Of a DNA stretch of 64,000 bases, positions 27,027 through 36,502 are shown one piece after another. Numbering within the stretch: position 1 is the first letter of the stretch; the number at the start of each line of letters is the position of its first letter. Under the pieces are notes generated by a model, which did not search any database, had not been told where the DNA came from, and saw only the letters and a program-made list of their open reading frames with translations. A program made the position numbers and the translations under genes. This DNA comes from Serratia sp. FDAARGOS_506 (GTDB lineage Bacteria; Pseudomonadota; Gammaproteobacteria; Enterobacterales; Enterobacteriaceae). The stretch is taken from contig NZ_CP033831.1 of the NCBI RefSeq assembly GCF_003812745.1, positions 3,286,001-3,350,000 of the forward strand, given 5' to 3'.

Positions 27027-27344
27027 ATGGATATAGAGGCGATGCGTAAGGCGGCGGCGCAGGCTGGTGCAATGCTGCGCACCTTGGGCAACGAAGATCG
27101 GCTGTTGCTGCTGTGTCGGCTCAGCCAGGGTGAGATGGCGGTGAGCGAACTGGCGCAGGCGCTGGATATCCGTCAACCGACGCTATCCCAACAGCTTGCC
27201 GTACTGCGAGAGGAGGGGCTGGTCGTCACTCGACGGTCCGGTAAACAGGTTTACTATGCGGTGGCCGATGCCAAAGCGTTGGTGCTGCTCACAACCCTGT
27301 ATCAACTGTATTGCCCACAGCCGGAGAACCGCGATGACCATTGA
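27027..27344 (+). CDS. ArsR-family persulfide-responsive repressor (BigR/YgaV/PigS type)
   Basis: A 105-residue ArsR winged-helix protein: helices to about residue 35, recognition helix IRQPTLSQQLAVLREEGLV, wing RRSGKQVYYAV. Two cysteines, Cys30 (LLLLC) and Cys96 (LYQLYC), are 66 residues apart, exactly the spacing of the Cys42-Cys108 redox pair of BigR, so a sulfide or persulfide switch is likely rather than a metal site. ATG 27027 follows GGAGG and a strong palindrome. The stop overlaps the start of the YeeE-type gene (27334) by 11 bases, which ties it to the sulfur-transport operon it probably represses. Confidence 0.85.
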   Translation: MDIEAMRKAAAQAGAMLRTLGNEDRLLLLCRLSQGEMAVSELAQALDIRQPTLSQQLAVLREEGLVVTRRSGKQVYYAVADAKALVLLTTLYQLYCPQPENRDDH

Positions 27345-27768
27345 CTGGCAACACTTCACGCCTTATTCCGCGTTGGCAGGCGGGGCCATCATCGGCGGTG
27401 CGGTAGCGCTGCTGTTGCTGTTCAACGGTCGGATCGCCGGCATCAGCGGCATTACCGGCGGCTTATTGAGCGCGGGCGGCCGGGAGCGGGGCTGGCGCGC
27501 CGCATTTCTTGGCGGGTTGCTGATTTCCCCCTGGTTGTATGCTGCGGCGGCGGCTTTGCCTTCTGGTGAGATCGCGGCCGGCAGCGGCTGGCTGGCGGTT
27601 GCGGGGCTGTTGGTGGGGGTGGGTACCCGATTGTGCAGCGGCTGCACCAGTGGGCACGGCGTGTGCGGCGTCGCGCGGTTGGCGCCACGATCGTTGGCCG
27701 CCACGGCGGTATTTATGCTGCTGGGTTTCACGACCGTGTGGCTGATGCGCCACCTGCTGGGAGGTTGA
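27334..27768 (+). CDS. YeeE/YedE-type sulfur transporter subunit
   Basis: A 144-residue membrane protein of the YeeE/YedE family with about four hydrophobic segments. The cysteine motif TRLCSGCTSGHGVCG (about residues 97-111) is the hallmark of the family; in its best studied member such cysteines pass sulfur species (thiosulfate or related) through the membrane. It overlaps the regulator by 11 bases and is followed after 2 bases by its partner. The two half-length proteins together equal one full-length YeeE, as in the paired PmpA/PmpB-type systems described in Serratia. Confidence 0.85.
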   Translation: MTIDWQHFTPYSALAGGAIIGGAVALLLLFNGRIAGISGITGGLLSAGGRERGWRAAFLGGLLISPWLYAAAAALPSGEIAAGSGWLAVAGLLVGVGTRLCSGCTSGHGVCGVARLAPRSLAATAVFMLLGFTTVWLMRHLLGG

Positions 27769-27770
27769 AG

Positions 27771-28199
27771 ATGCTTAAATCCCTGTTGGCACTGTTGAGC
27801 GGCGTGATTTTCGGTCTGGGACTGATCGTCGCCGGCATGGCTAATCCTGCTAAGGTGCTGGCGTTTCTCGATATTGCCGGCCGGTGGGACCCTTCGCTGG
27901 CGTTGGTGATGGTTGGGGCGATTGCGGTGGCGGCACCAGCCTTTATATGGGCGCGGCGACGCGAGCGGAGCCTGTTGGGGGAACCGCTGCAGATCCCGGC
28001 TGCTGAGCGTGTGGATCGCCGTTTGCTGGCGGGCAGCGCGCTGTTCGGCATCGGCTGGGGCATCGCGGGCATTTGTCCTGGCCCAGCCTGGGTATTGGCG
28101 GGGGCGGAGATACAGCGTGTATGGCCGTTCCTGCTGGCGATGCTGGCGGGCATGGCGCTGTATGAGATTATCATGAGGAGGAAGCGTTCATGTCGATAG
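27771..28199 (+). CDS. YeeE/YedE-type (DUF6691) sulfur transporter subunit
   Basis: A 142-residue partner of the preceding gene with about four hydrophobic segments. The signature SGVIFGLGLIVAGMANPAKV lies in the first helix and GIGWGIAGICPGPAW (with a cysteine) is the second conserved block. Expected to sit in the inner membrane with its neighbour and move a reduced sulfur compound. The direction and exact substrate are not shown by sequence. Its last 10 bases overlap the start of the VOC gene. Confidence 0.85.
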   Translation: MLKSLLALLSGVIFGLGLIVAGMANPAKVLAFLDIAGRWDPSLALVMVGAIAVAAPAFIWARRRERSLLGEPLQIPAAERVDRRLLAGSALFGIGWGIAGICPGPAWVLAGAEIQRVWPFLLAMLAGMALYEIIMRRKRSCR

Positions 28200-28588
28200 C
28201 TAAAGCGGTATTGCGCATCGCGCGCCCGACCGATCGGCTGCAAGAGATTGCTACGCTGTATTGCCGTGGGTTGGGGTTTGAAAGGCTGGGCGAGTTTGTC
28301 GATCATCAGGGCTTTGACGGCATTATGATCGGGCATCCGCGGCATGCCTACCATCTGGAGTTCACGCAGCATCGCGGGGTACGGGTCGGACAGGCGCCGA
28401 CGCAGGATCATCTGCTGGTGTTTTATCTGCCGCAAGAGAACGAATGGCGGGCCGGGTGTGAGCGGATGCGGGCGGCGGGATTCTTATCGGTCGCCGCCTA
28501 TAATCCCTATTGGGATCGGGCGGGGCAAACTTTTGAAGATCCTGATGGCTATCGGGTGGTATTGCAACATCAGGTTTGGCAGGCATAA
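28190..28588 (+). CDS. VOC-superfamily protein (glyoxalase/dioxygenase fold)
   Basis: A 132-residue vicinal-oxygen-chelate protein: LRIARPTDRLQEIATLYCRG opens the first module and a final FEDPDGYRVVLQ strand is the usual metal-site end. Candidate metal ligands are a histidine in AYHLEFTQH and the glutamate or aspartate near the end. It is the last gene of the BigR operon by overlap (28190-28199), in the place where related operons carry a persulfide dioxygenase, so a role in sulfur or electrophile detoxification is a reasonable guess. The start is ATG 28190. Confidence 0.75.
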   Translation: MSIAKAVLRIARPTDRLQEIATLYCRGLGFERLGEFVDHQGFDGIMIGHPRHAYHLEFTQHRGVRVGQAPTQDHLLVFYLPQENEWRAGCERMRAAGFLSVAAYNPYWDRAGQTFEDPDGYRVVLQHQVWQA

Positions 28589-28620
28589 AAAAACCGGCGC
28601 ATCGAGCGCCGGTTTGCGAG
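28587..28620 (-). terminator. Terminator between the VOC gene and the peptide transporter
   Basis: AAACCGGCGC-ATCGA-GCGCCGGTTT with a long A-run on the left, so on the minus strand it has a T-run and ends the peptide-transporter transcript. It may also serve the VOC operon. Confidence 0.8.
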
Positions 28621-28638
28621 ATAAAAACGGATTATCCG

Positions 28639-30192
28639 TCAGGCGTTGGTCGCCGGTTTTTGTGTGCTCTTGGACTGGGTATTTTCCAGCATGCGGCGAA
28701 TCGGCACGATCAGCACGATCAGCACGGCGGCGCAGATCAGCAATGCTACTGAGCAGCGAGCGAACAGATCCGGCAGCATGTCCAGTTGGTCGGCCTTGAC
28801 GTGGCCGCCGATCAGGCCGGCTGCCAGGTTGCCCAACGCGCTGGCGCAGAACCACAGCCCCATCATCTGACCGCGCATTCTCTCAGGCGCCAGCAGCGTC
28901 ATGGTGGCCAAGCCGATCGGGCTCAGACACAGTTCACCCAGCGTCAGCATCAGGATACTGCCCACCAGCCACATCGGCGATACGCCGGCGCCGCCGTTGC
29001 TCAGCACATTTTGCGCGGCCAGCATCATCAGGCCGAAACCGCCGGCGGCGCACAGGATACCGATCACAAACTTGGTGATGCTGCTCGGGCGCACGTTATT
29101 ACGTGCCAGCGCAGGCCAAGCCCAACTGAAGACCGGCGCCAGCAGGATGATGAACAGGGCGTTGATCGACTGGAACCACACCGCCGGGATCTCGAAGCCG
29201 CCGACCATGCGATTGGTGTAATCGTTGGCGAACAGGTTGAACGAGGTCGGTTTCTGTTCAAACGCCGACCAGAAGAACGCGGCGGAGATCAGCAGGATGA
29301 AGCACACCAGCAGACGTGCGCGCTCTTTGCGGCTCAGACCGGCAAAGGCGAACAGGTAGATGAAATACAGGGTGACCGACGCGGCGATCACGTATACCAG
29401 CACGCTGGCTACCTCAACCGGGTTGATCACGATGGTGCCTTGGGCGATCAGTACGATGACTGCCACCAGGATGGCCGCCAATGCCAGTAACCAGGCGCCG
29501 ACGCCTTTTTTCTTTGTGACCGGGCTGTTCCAGGTAGAGTCCAGGCCCACTTCGCGGTCATAGCGTTTCATCGCCGGTACGGCAAATACCCGGAAGATCA
29601 CCAGCGCTACCAGCATCCCGATACCGCCGATGCCGAAGCCCCAGTGCCAACCGTGTGACTTGATCAGCCAGCCGGAGATCAGCGGAGCGATAAAGGAACC
29701 GATGTTGATGCCCATATAGAACAGCGAGAAACCGCCGTCACGGCGCGCATCGCCTTTCTTGTACAGCGTGCCGACCATCACCGAGATACAGGTCTTGAAC
29801 AGGCCGGAACCGAGCACGATGAACATCAGGCCGATGAAGAACAGGTTGGTACCCATCACCGCGGACAGGGCGATCGACAGGTGGCCGAGGGCGATCAGGA
29901 TCGAACCGTACCAAACGGCCTTGCGCTGGCCGAGCCAGTTGTCCGCCAGCCAGCCACCCGGCAGCGCCGCCAGGTACATGCTGCCGGCGAAAATGCCGAC
30001 GATAGCCGACGCGTTCTCACGCGCCAGACCCAGGCCGCCGTCGTACACGGTGGCGGCCATAAACAGGATCAGCAGCGGACGGATGCCGTAGAACGAAAAG
30101 CGTTCCCACATTTCGGTGAAGAACAGAGAACCCAGCGGATAGGGATGGCCGAAGAAGGTCCGGCTTTCTGACTTATTGACAGAGGATTGCAT
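28639..30192 (-). CDS. Proton-dependent oligopeptide (POT/PTR) transporter
   Basis: A 517-residue symporter for di- and tripeptides in the inner membrane. The first helix carries the ExxERFxxYG motif (EMWERFSFYG) needed for proton coupling, and GSMYLAALPGGWLADNWLGQ and FSLFYMGINIGSFIAPLISG are the two PTR2 signatures. Twelve to fourteen hydrophobic segments. It is closer in feel to the DtpT/YclF long type than to E. coli DtpA-D, which I cannot rank without alignment. I chose ATG 30192 (MQSSVNKSESR); the upstream ORF codons to 30306 add an unrelated leader. It lies in the insert between msyB and mdtG. Confidence 0.88.
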   Translation of the reverse strand: MQSSVNKSESRTFFGHPYPLGSLFFTEMWERFSFYGIRPLLILFMAATVYDGGLGLARENASAIVGIFAGSMYLAALPGGWLADNWLGQRKAVWYGSILIALGHLSIALSAVMGTNLFFIGLMFIVLGSGLFKTCISVMVGTLYKKGDARRDGGFSLFYMGINIGSFIAPLISGWLIKSHGWHWGFGIGGIGMLVALVIFRVFAVPAMKRYDREVGLDSTWNSPVTKKKGVGAWLLALAAILVAVIVLIAQGTIVINPVEVASVLVYVIAASVTLYFIYLFAFAGLSRKERARLLVCFILLISAAFFWSAFEQKPTSFNLFANDYTNRMVGGFEIPAVWFQSINALFIILLAPVFSWAWPALARNNVRPSSITKFVIGILCAAGGFGLMMLAAQNVLSNGGAGVSPMWLVGSILMLTLGELCLSPIGLATMTLLAPERMRGQMMGLWFCASALGNLAAGLIGGHVKADQLDMLPDLFARCSVALLICAAVLIVLIVPIRRMLENTQSKSTQKPATNA

Positions 30193-30666
30193 AACGATTT
30201 CCCAATAAAAAGGCGCTGCATGGCTGCAGCCCGTACTGTGGTTGTATGTGTATTTAATGAAGGCGATCCGCCCAATGCGGATTACCCGACAAAACCGCGG
30301 CTGCAACGCTGATAAACCGTGGAAAGCGTGCTGACCTTTTCTTCACTTGGCCGATGGTTCACATCTGGCGTGATATTATTTAACCATTTGATAACTGGTC
30401 GTTGGTTTTGTCTAGTACCTGTATCCCATTTTTTAGACGAAAAGTCGACAAGCATCTCCTTTTCTGGTTTTTCTGTTGGTTGTTGCAGGAATATGATTGA
30501 CAGCGGGTTTTATGCGCTAAAAGTTAATTAATTGTTGATAAACAAAGTGTTGAAGTAAGAATGTTCCGAGCGAGGCGAAAATTCACAGGCCCGAAGGAAG
30601 CATTATTAAAAGTAGGGGAAACGCGCCGTTGATCCGGCCAATCGCGGAAACTGGTGATAAATGCAG
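30193..30666. other. Intergenic region between the peptide transporter and mdtG
   Basis: About 470 bases without a gene: AT-rich, with no obvious domain in any short frame. It contains the promoter region of the peptide transporter. Both flanking genes are on the minus strand. Confidence 0.4.
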
Positions 30667-31905
30667 CTATTGTTCTTCCTGCAGCGTATCTTCCCGCATG
30701 TAGCCCGGCCGCCGCCGCAGGCACCACCAAGAATAACCGGCATTGAACAGCACCACTAAAGCGGTGACGCAGAAGACTGCGCGAAAACCGTAGCCGGCGG
30801 AGACCGCGGCGCCAAGCAACGGGCCGGTGACGTTGCCGACGTCGCGGAACGATTGGTTGTAGCTGAAAATTCGGCCGGCCACCTGATTGGTGCAGTTGTA
30901 AATCAGCAGCGTCTGTACCGCCGGCAGCAGCGCGCCGTCGGCCGCCCCCAGCAGGAAACGCAGTACGCCGAGCTGCCACGGCGTTTGCACGAACGCCATC
31001 GGGATCAGCAGCAGCACCGAAAAAATCAGCATACATACCAGAATACGCTCCGGGCCGATGCGATCGCCCAGCTTGCCCAGCCGGGGGGCGCTCATCAATG
31101 CCGCGATGCCGGGTACAGAGGCGATCAGCCCGCTGATAAACGCCAGGTTATGGGTGGCGCCGGCCAGATCGCGCACATACAGCGTCAGGATTGGTGCAAT
31201 CGAGCCGGTGGCGATCTGAATGATCATGGTGGTGACGAACAGGCTGAGCACCAGTTTCGGGTTTTTCAGCGAGGCGAACACTTGCCGTGCGTGCAACATG
31301 TCGCGTTTTTGCACCGGGGTGAATTGCTCTTTGACATACAGCAGCGTCAGCACGAAGCAAACGAACAGCACCGCAGCGGTGATGTAAAACACCGGGCGCA
31401 GGCCGTACAGATCGGCCAGCAGGCCGCCGATTAGCGGGCCAATCAGCGCACCGCCTACGCCACCGGTAGACAGGGTGCCGAGCGCCCAGCCGCTGCGGTT
31501 GCGTGGCACCTGGGTGGCGATCAGCGCGTTGGCGTTGGGTATGAACCCGCCGAGCAGGCCCAGCACCGCTCGCAGAGCGAGAAACTGCCAGACCGTTTGC
31601 GCCATGCCCATCAGCACCATGACGATCGCCATGCCCAGCGCTGAGCGCAGCAACATCAGTTTACGGCCGCGTCGGTCGGCCAGGGCGCCCCAGAACGGCG
31701 CGGCGATAGCGGAAAACAGAAAGGTAATGCTGAACAGCAGACCGGACCACATATTGAGCGCCTGATGGCCGGTTACACCCAGCGTCTCTACGTACAGCGG
31801 CAAAAACGGCATTACCAGGCTGAAGGCGGCGCCGGTGAGAAAACATCCTACCCAGGCGACGAAAAGGTTGCGTTTCCAGTTAACGGGTTCTGCTGCCGAA
31901 GCCAT
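30667..31905 (-). CDS. mdtG: Multidrug efflux MFS transporter MdtG
   Basis: A 412-residue inner-membrane drug:proton antiporter; E. coli MdtG (YceE) gives fosfomycin and deoxycholate resistance when overexpressed. Identity to E. coli is high throughout, for example [40 protein letters not shown] and [21 protein letters not shown] chose ATG 31905 ([13 protein letters not shown]), which aligns with the family start; the ORF upstream to 32022 is unrelated. In E. coli the gene belongs to the MarA/SoxS/Rob regulon and follows msyB, which is about 6 kb away here. Confidence 0.95.
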   Translation of the reverse strand: MASAAEPVNWKRNLFVAWVGCFLTGAAFSLVMPFLPLYVETLGVTGHQALNMWSGLLFSITFLFSAIAAPFWGALADRRGRKLMLLRSALGMAIVMVLMGMAQTVWQFLALRAVLGLLGGFIPNANALIATQVPRNRSGWALGTLSTGGVGGALIGPLIGGLLADLYGLRPVFYITAAVLFVCFVLTLLYVKEQFTPVQKRDMLHARQVFASLKNPKLVLSLFVTTMIIQIATGSIAPILTLYVRDLAGATHNLAFISGLIASVPGIAALMSAPRLGKLGDRIGPERILVCMLIFSVLLLIPMAFVQTPWQLGVLRFLLGAADGALLPAVQTLLIYNCTNQVAGRIFSYNQSFRDVGNVTGPLLGAAVSAGYGFRAVFCVTALVVLFNAGYSWWCLRRRPGYMREDTLQEEQ

Positions 31906-32071
31906 AAATGTCCACTGCCGAAAGGTGACGCGTTTTGCCGGCGGCAAGATGAAGGGGCAAAACGTGAAAGTTAGCCTGATAAGTATGCGCCGCCAGCGCG
32001 GCGACGGCAAACGAGGGGACAAGGATTGGGCAAAAAATGAAATAAAGTTTTAAAAAAGACGTTTAAACCTT

Positions 32072-32094
32072 ATTCCGCGCTTAGCGCGCGGAAT
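32072..32094 (-). terminator. Hairpin downstream of the YciI-like gene
   Basis: ATTCCGCGC-TTAGC-GCGCGGAAT: a 9-bp perfect stem just beyond the stop at 32105 on the minus strand. The T-run is weak, so the call is moderate. Confidence 0.55.
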
Positions 32095-32104
32095 TTACAG
32101 CGTT

Positions 32105-32389
32105 TTATAGTCCGGCCAGCGCCTCGAAACCGGCGGCGGTGGTGGTGGCGCTAAAGTCGGTGACCTCGTAGTGGGCCACGGCGTTGAAGGGATCTTCGGC
32201 CAGGATGGCATCCAGCCGCGCGCGGTCAATACCCTTGGCCAGGATCACGCCGCCGGTGCGGGGATTCTTGCGACCGGAAGCGACGAAGGTGCCGTCCTGA
32301 AAATATTTCTTCAACCAGGCGATGTGCCCGTCAAGGTGGCTGTCGACTTCGGCGATCGGGCGGTGGTAGGTCAGGCTGACAATGTACAT
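32105..32389 (-). CDS. YciI-family protein
   Basis: A 94-residue protein of the YciI fold (dimeric alpha-beta, related to ferredoxin-like barrels). The segment HLDGHIAWLKKYFQDGTFVA contains the conserved histidine and the FxxG-x5-G feature, and ILAEDPFNAVAHYEVTDF is the usual second half with the DPF triad. Some family members are dehydrochlorinase-like, but no substrate can be named. It starts at ATG 32389 and precedes mdtG on the same strand. It is not in the E. coli mdtG-lpxL interval. Confidence 0.85.
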   Translation of the reverse strand: MYIVSLTYHRPIAEVDSHLDGHIAWLKKYFQDGTFVASGRKNPRTGGVILAKGIDRARLDAILAEDPFNAVAHYEVTDFSATTTAAGFEALAGL

Positions 32390-32460
32390 AACGACTCCGG
32401 GATGGGCGGCAAAGGCTTTACCATCCCACCCTCGTCATCGATTCTCAAGAGACGCGCAAT

Positions 32461-32486
32461 AAAAAACCCGCCGGCGGCGGGTTTGC
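32461..32486 (-). terminator. Terminator of lpxL
   Basis: AAACCCGCC-GGC-GGCGGGTTT with an A-run on the left, 5 bases after the lpxL stop. Confidence 0.85.
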
Positions 32487-32490
32487 TTTA

Positions 32491-33411
32491 TCAGTAGAGC
32501 GAAGGCTCGCCTTCCGGACGGGTCTTGAAGCGGCGATGCAGCCACATGTATTGGTCAGGTGCCATCAGGATTTCTTTTTCCACCACTTTATTCATGAAGG
32601 CGGCAGCCTCGAGTTCGTTATCCAGCGGGAAGTCCTCCACCGCCGGTTGCATGATCAGCTCATAACCTTTGCCGTCCGGCAGGCGGCGCGGGGTGAACGG
32701 AATGATCGCCGGTTTTCCCATCCGTACCAGCACGTAGCTGCCGGTGGTGGTGGCGGCTTTATCCACCGCGAACAGCGGCACGAAGACGCTGCTGCGCGGG
32801 CCGTAGTCATGATCCGGCGCATACCAGATGATATCGCCCTGTTTCAGGGCGCGGATCATGCCTTTGACATCTTTGCGATCCAGCATCGACTTATTGGAAC
32901 GCATGCGCCCCCAGGTTTGCAGCCAGTCCATCAGCTTGTTGTCGTGCGGGCGGTAAACGCCGATGCCGGGGTTGTGAATGCCGAAGATGCGCGCGCCCAG
33001 CTCCAGCGTTAAAAAGTGCAGGCCAATCAGCAGCACGCCCTGATGGTTGTCGCGCGCTTTTTGGATGTGCTCCAGGCCGCTGACCTTGAACCAGCGTTCG
33101 ATGCGCCAGTTAGGCCAGAACCACGCCATGCCGGTCTCAAACAGCCCCATGCCGACCGATTCGAAATTCTTTACCACCAGCGCATCGCGTTCGGCCTGCG
33201 GCATGTCGGGAAAACAGAGCTCAAGGTTGCGTTGGGCGATAGCGACGCGACGCTTGAGAAAGCGCATGGCAAACCGCCCGATCGAGGTGCCGAGCCAGTA
33301 GATGACGGGGTAAGGCAGCAACACCAGCAGATACAGCAAGCCGATGCCAACCCAGGTCAGCCAATAGCGTGGGTGCAATAAGGAGCGATTGAAAGTAGGA
33401 ACTTGAGTCAT
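32491..33411 (-). CDS. lpxL: Kdo2-lipid IVA lauroyltransferase LpxL
   Basis: Inner-membrane acyltransferase that adds the laurate secondary chain to lipid A after Kdo addition. 306 residues as in E. coli. The HxxxxD/E catalytic motif is visible as HFLTLE in [18 protein letters not shown], with the family block [17 protein letters not shown] and the C-terminal [11 protein letters not shown] single N-terminal membrane helix (about 17-37) anchors it. It is divergent from trhO across a 380-base region. Being a heat-inducible gene in E. coli (HtrB), regulation there is expected but not visible here. Confidence 0.95.
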   Translation of the reverse strand: MTQVPTFNRSLLHPRYWLTWVGIGLLYLLVLLPYPVIYWLGTSIGRFAMRFLKRRVAIAQRNLELCFPDMPQAERDALVVKNFESVGMGLFETGMAWFWPNWRIERWFKVSGLEHIQKARDNHQGVLLIGLHFLTLELGARIFGIHNPGIGVYRPHDNKLMDWLQTWGRMRSNKSMLDRKDVKGMIRALKQGDIIWYAPDHDYGPRSSVFVPLFAVDKAATTTGSYVLVRMGKPAIIPFTPRRLPDGKGYELIMQPAVEDFPLDNELEAAAFMNKVVEKEILMAPDQYMWLHRRFKTRPEGEPSLY

Positions 33412-33791
33412 GGGTTCTCTGTTTGAATACGGTTGTTTAAGTGTAATGACAGAGTCATAGCATGGTCTGGCGGCCGGGTGAGTTCGGCCGCAAGGTTCGT
33501 TTCTGCCGTTTGTTTGCGACTATTGTGGCATTTTTCTGGCGCTCCGGGAAAACACAACGCATTAAAATCCCCTTTTCGGCGTTAAATATGCATCAGGTGC
33601 CGGATTTTTCCACAATATTTCCGCTAAAGAACAACGGCGATATCATGGCCGGGGCATTATTCAGGAGTCACCGTGTAGGCATTATGGCGGGGCTGCGCGG
33701 CGGCGGTTTTTCGGGTATCATGTGCGCCGCGCGCGGGCCGGCAGGCGGCGCGCGATAATCAGTCACCTCCCGAAAGACAGGAAAGTACACC
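33412..33791. other. Divergent lpxL/trhO control region
   Basis: About 380 bases with no supported gene. It must hold the promoters of both divergent genes. Near 33725-33758 there is a GC-rich region with GCGCCGCGCGC and GGCGGCGCGCG that could form a hairpin in the trhO leader. A 98-codon frame (33462-33758) has no domain. Confidence 0.45.
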
Positions 33792-34859
33792 ATGCCAGTG
33801 TTACATAACCGAATTTCTAACGAGGAACTGAAGGCGCGCATGCTGGCGGAAACCGAGCCTCGCACCACAGTTTCTTTTTACAAATACTTCTCCATCGACG
33901 ATCCCAAAGCGTTTCGCGACAGCCTGTACGTTCAGTTCGAAAAACTGAAGGTGTTCGGCCGCATCTACGTGGCGAAAGAGGGCATCAACGCGCAGATCAG
34001 CGTGCCGCAGCATCACTTCGACGCGTTCAAAGCCGCGCTGTTCGCCTCGCACCCGGCGCTTGATCAGGTTCGCCTGAACATCGCGCTGGAAGATGATGGC
34101 AAATCCTTCTGGGTGCTGCGCCTCAAGGTGCGCGAGCGCATCGTGGCCGACGGCATCGATGACGAGAGCTTTGATCCGAGCAACGTCGGCGAGTATCTGC
34201 AGGCCGATCGCGTCAATCAGATGATCGACGATCCGAATACGGTGTTCGTCGATATGCGCAACCACTATGAGTATGAGGTCGGTCACTTCGAAAACGCCAT
34301 CGAGGTGCCGTCGGATACCTTCCGCGATCAGCTGCCGATGGCGGTGGAGATGCTGCAGGACAGTAAAGACAAAAACATCGTCATGTACTGCACCGGTGGC
34401 ATTCGCTGTGAAAAAGCCAGCGCCTATATGCTGCACAACGGCTTTAAAAACATCTACCACGTGGAAGGCGGGATCATCGAGTACACCCGCAAAGCGAAAG
34501 AGCAGGGGTTGCCGCTGAAGTTTATCGGCAAAAACTTCGTGTTCGATGAGCGCATGGGCGAGCGCATCTCCGACGATGTGATCGCCAACTGCCACCAATG
34601 TGGTGCGCCGTGCGACACCCACACCAACTGTAAGAACGACGGCTGCCATCTGCTGTTCATTCAGTGCCCGAGCTGCGCCGCCAAGTTTGAAGGGTGCTGC
34701 AGCGAGATTTGCCGCGAAGAGCTGAAGCTGCCGCGCGAAGAGCAGCGCGCGCGCCGTGCCGGCCGTGAAAACGGCGTCAAGATCTTCAATAAGTCGAAAG
34801 GCTTGTTGCAGACCACGATGCACATTCCGGCACCGGAAGAAGAAGGCCCAGCCCGCTGA
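33792..34859 (+). CDS. trhO: tRNA uridine(34) hydroxylase TrhO (YceA)
   Basis: Rhodanese-domain enzyme that makes 5-hydroxyuridine at position 34 of tRNAs, an oxygen-dependent first step to cmo5U-type modifications. Residues about 20-100 form the N-terminal acylphosphatase-like domain ([15 protein letters not shown] is the signature). The rhodanese domain (about 145-240) carries the loop [12 protein letters not shown] with the catalytic-type cysteine. A C-terminal cysteine-rich part ([20 protein letters not shown]) follows. 355 residues; E. coli TrhO is 350. Start ATG 33792, in frame with the first conserved motif. Confidence 0.95.
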   Translation: MPVLHNRISNEELKARMLAETEPRTTVSFYKYFSIDDPKAFRDSLYVQFEKLKVFGRIYVAKEGINAQISVPQHHFDAFKAALFASHPALDQVRLNIALEDDGKSFWVLRLKVRERIVADGIDDESFDPSNVGEYLQADRVNQMIDDPNTVFVDMRNHYEYEVGHFENAIEVPSDTFRDQLPMAVEMLQDSKDKNIVMYCTGGIRCEKASAYMLHNGFKNIYHVEGGIIEYTRKAKEQGLPLKFIGKNFVFDERMGERISDDVIANCHQCGAPCDTHTNCKNDGCHLLFIQCPSCAAKFEGCCSEICREELKLPREEQRARRAGRENGVKIFNKSKGLLQTTMHIPAPEEEGPAR

Positions 34860-34874
34860 GCCTGAGGAAATCAG

Positions 34875-34904
34875 AAGCCCGGCCGCCAAGCCGGGCTTTT
34901 TTTT
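34875..34904 (+). terminator. Terminator of trhO (also yceI)
   Basis: AAGCCCGG-CCGCCAAG-CCGGGCTT followed by about eight T residues, immediately before the yceI stop on the other strand. Confidence 0.85.
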
Positions 34905-35481
34905 ATTTCTCGCGTACGCCTTCTACGGAGATGATCAGCTCAACGTCTTGCGACGCCGGGCCCAGATCGGTGGTGATGCCGAAATCTTTCAGCTTGATCT
35001 TGCCATTGGCTTCAAAGCCGGCGCGGTAGCCGCCCCACGGATCGTTGCCCTGGCCAATCAGTTTGGCGTCCAGCGTAACCGGCTTGGTCACGCCGTTCAG
35101 CGTCAGGTTACCGACCACTGCATAACCGTCGCCGCTTTTCTTCACTTCGGTGGATTCAAACTTGGCCTGCTTGTTCTTCTCTACGTTGAGGAACTCGGCG
35201 CTGCGCAGGTGCTTGTCGCGTTCGGCGTGGTTGGTGTCGACGCTGGCGGTATTGATGGTCACGCTCACCTTGTCCTTGGACGGATCTTTTTCGTCGAAGG
35301 TGAAGCCGCCGTCGAAGTCTTTAAAGCTGCCGTACAGCCAGCTGTAGCCCAGGTGCTGGATGCGGAATTCGATAAAGGCGTGCTGGCCCTGTTTGTCGAT
35401 CTTGTAGTCCGCCGCCAGTGCGGAACCGGCGCTCAGCAACAGGGCGCCTGCGGTCAGGCCCAATACGGTCTTTTTCAACAT
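34903..35481 (-). CDS. yceI: YceI-family periplasmic lipid-binding-fold protein
   Basis: A 192-residue secreted protein: basic start MLKKTVLGL, signal peptide ending SALA, then mature [20 protein letters not shown], the standard YceI opening. The beta-barrel fold binds polyisoprenoids; the E. coli protein is induced by high pH. I chose ATG 35481 (GGAG 8 bases upstream) instead of the earlier ATG four codons before, because it leaves a clean signal peptide. It follows yceJ, 23 bases apart, which is the E. coli arrangement. Confidence 0.94.
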   Translation of the reverse strand: MLKKTVLGLTAGALLLSAGSALAADYKIDKQGQHAFIEFRIQHLGYSWLYGSFKDFDGGFTFDEKDPSKDKVSVTINTASVDTNHAERDKHLRSAEFLNVEKNKQAKFESTEVKKSGDGYAVVGNLTLNGVTKPVTLDAKLIGQGNDPWGGYRAGFEANGKIKLKDFGITTDLGPASQDVELIISVEGVREK

Positions 35482-35504
35482 AGCAATCTCCATAAATCCA
35501 AAGG

Positions 35505-36059
35505 TTAATCGGCGCTGCTACCCAGCATCCGTTTCAAAGTGACATCACGATCGATAAAGTGATGTTTAAGCGCGGCCAGCCCGTGCAGTACCGAGAGCAC
35601 TACCACGGCCCAGGCCAGGTAAAGGTGAATGGCGCCGGCGGTATCGGCTTGCTCGGCCATGCCGGTCACGGTGGCGGGCACGTCGAACCAGCCGAACACG
35701 CTGATCGGTTGGCCGTCGGCGGTCGAGATCAAATAGCCGCTGATCAGAATGCCGAACAGCACGGCATACAGAGCCAGATGCGCGAGAATGGCGCTGACGC
35801 GAGTGAGGCGGCCATAGCTGGCCAGAGGCTTGGGCGGCGGCGAGACAAAGCGCCAGATCACACGGATCACCATGACGATGAACAGCAGTGCGCCGATGCT
35901 TTTGTGTATCTCCGGCGCCTGGTGGTACCAGACGTCGTAATAGCCCAGCGTGACCATCCACAGGCCGAGTGCGAACATGCCGTACACCGTCAGCGCCACC
36001 AGCCAGTGAATCAACACTGACACATGGCCGAAACGATCGGCGGTATTTTTCCAGAGCAT
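35505..36059 (-). CDS. yceJ: Cytochrome b561-like protein YceJ
   Basis: A 184-residue inner-membrane dihaem cytochrome b561-like protein with four transmembrane helices. Histidines on helices are seen in [38 protein letters not shown] and [20 protein letters not shown] and supply haem ligands. It forms an operon with yceI, and the pair may handle redox or polyisoprenoid-linked electron transfer. The ATG at 36059 begins [11 protein letters not shown], matching the family N-terminus. Confidence 0.93.
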   Translation of the reverse strand: MLWKNTADRFGHVSVLIHWLVALTVYGMFALGLWMVTLGYYDVWYHQAPEIHKSIGALLFIVMVIRVIWRFVSPPPKPLASYGRLTRVSAILAHLALYAVLFGILISGYLISTADGQPISVFGWFDVPATVTGMAEQADTAGAIHLYLAWAVVVLSVLHGLAALKHHFIDRDVTLKRMLGSSAD

Positions 36060-36502
36060 CCTGTTTCCTTCGATTACCGATTGGCTGGCTGCAATAATTA
36101 AACTTTAGGAAACATAAAATCAATAATAAATTTAACTATGTTACTTCTTAGAAATATTAGTCAGTGAATTTGTTTGAGATGTTCGGAGTTAGTCAGATAA
36201 ATCGTTGAAGATGATATTATTTCTTTCACGTGACGATTATGCTAGTTGTTGAAAATTAGGATTATTATCTATTAATGTCAGCTTTTGTCATTTTACGTAA
36301 ATCGCCCATGGATTGCTCAGTGGGATTATTTGTTGGCAAAGGTTATGCCTATTTCTCGCGGCGAAGAGCAGGGAGGAAAGATTAATCTTTTCGAACGATT
36401 ACGCTAAATCCTCTGCGGCGTGCCGGCGGATTTTGCTACCATTAGCGCCAAGAGGCGGCTCTGTGGGGGCCGGTTAACCCAGTGAAATAACAAGGAAACG
36501 TG
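36060..36502. other. AT-rich divergent region between yceJ and tqsA
   Basis: About 440 bases, markedly AT-rich between about 36090 and 36420 in contrast with the GC-rich genes on both sides. No open frame is supported. It should carry the yceJ-yceI promoter and the tqsA promoter and could be a site of nucleoid-protein (H-NS-type) silencing. Confidence 0.45.

Noticed and set aside
36060-36502. Hidden small gene in the AT-rich yceJ-tqsA region
   Set aside because: No frame with a start signal and sensible composition was found; kept as regulatory region.
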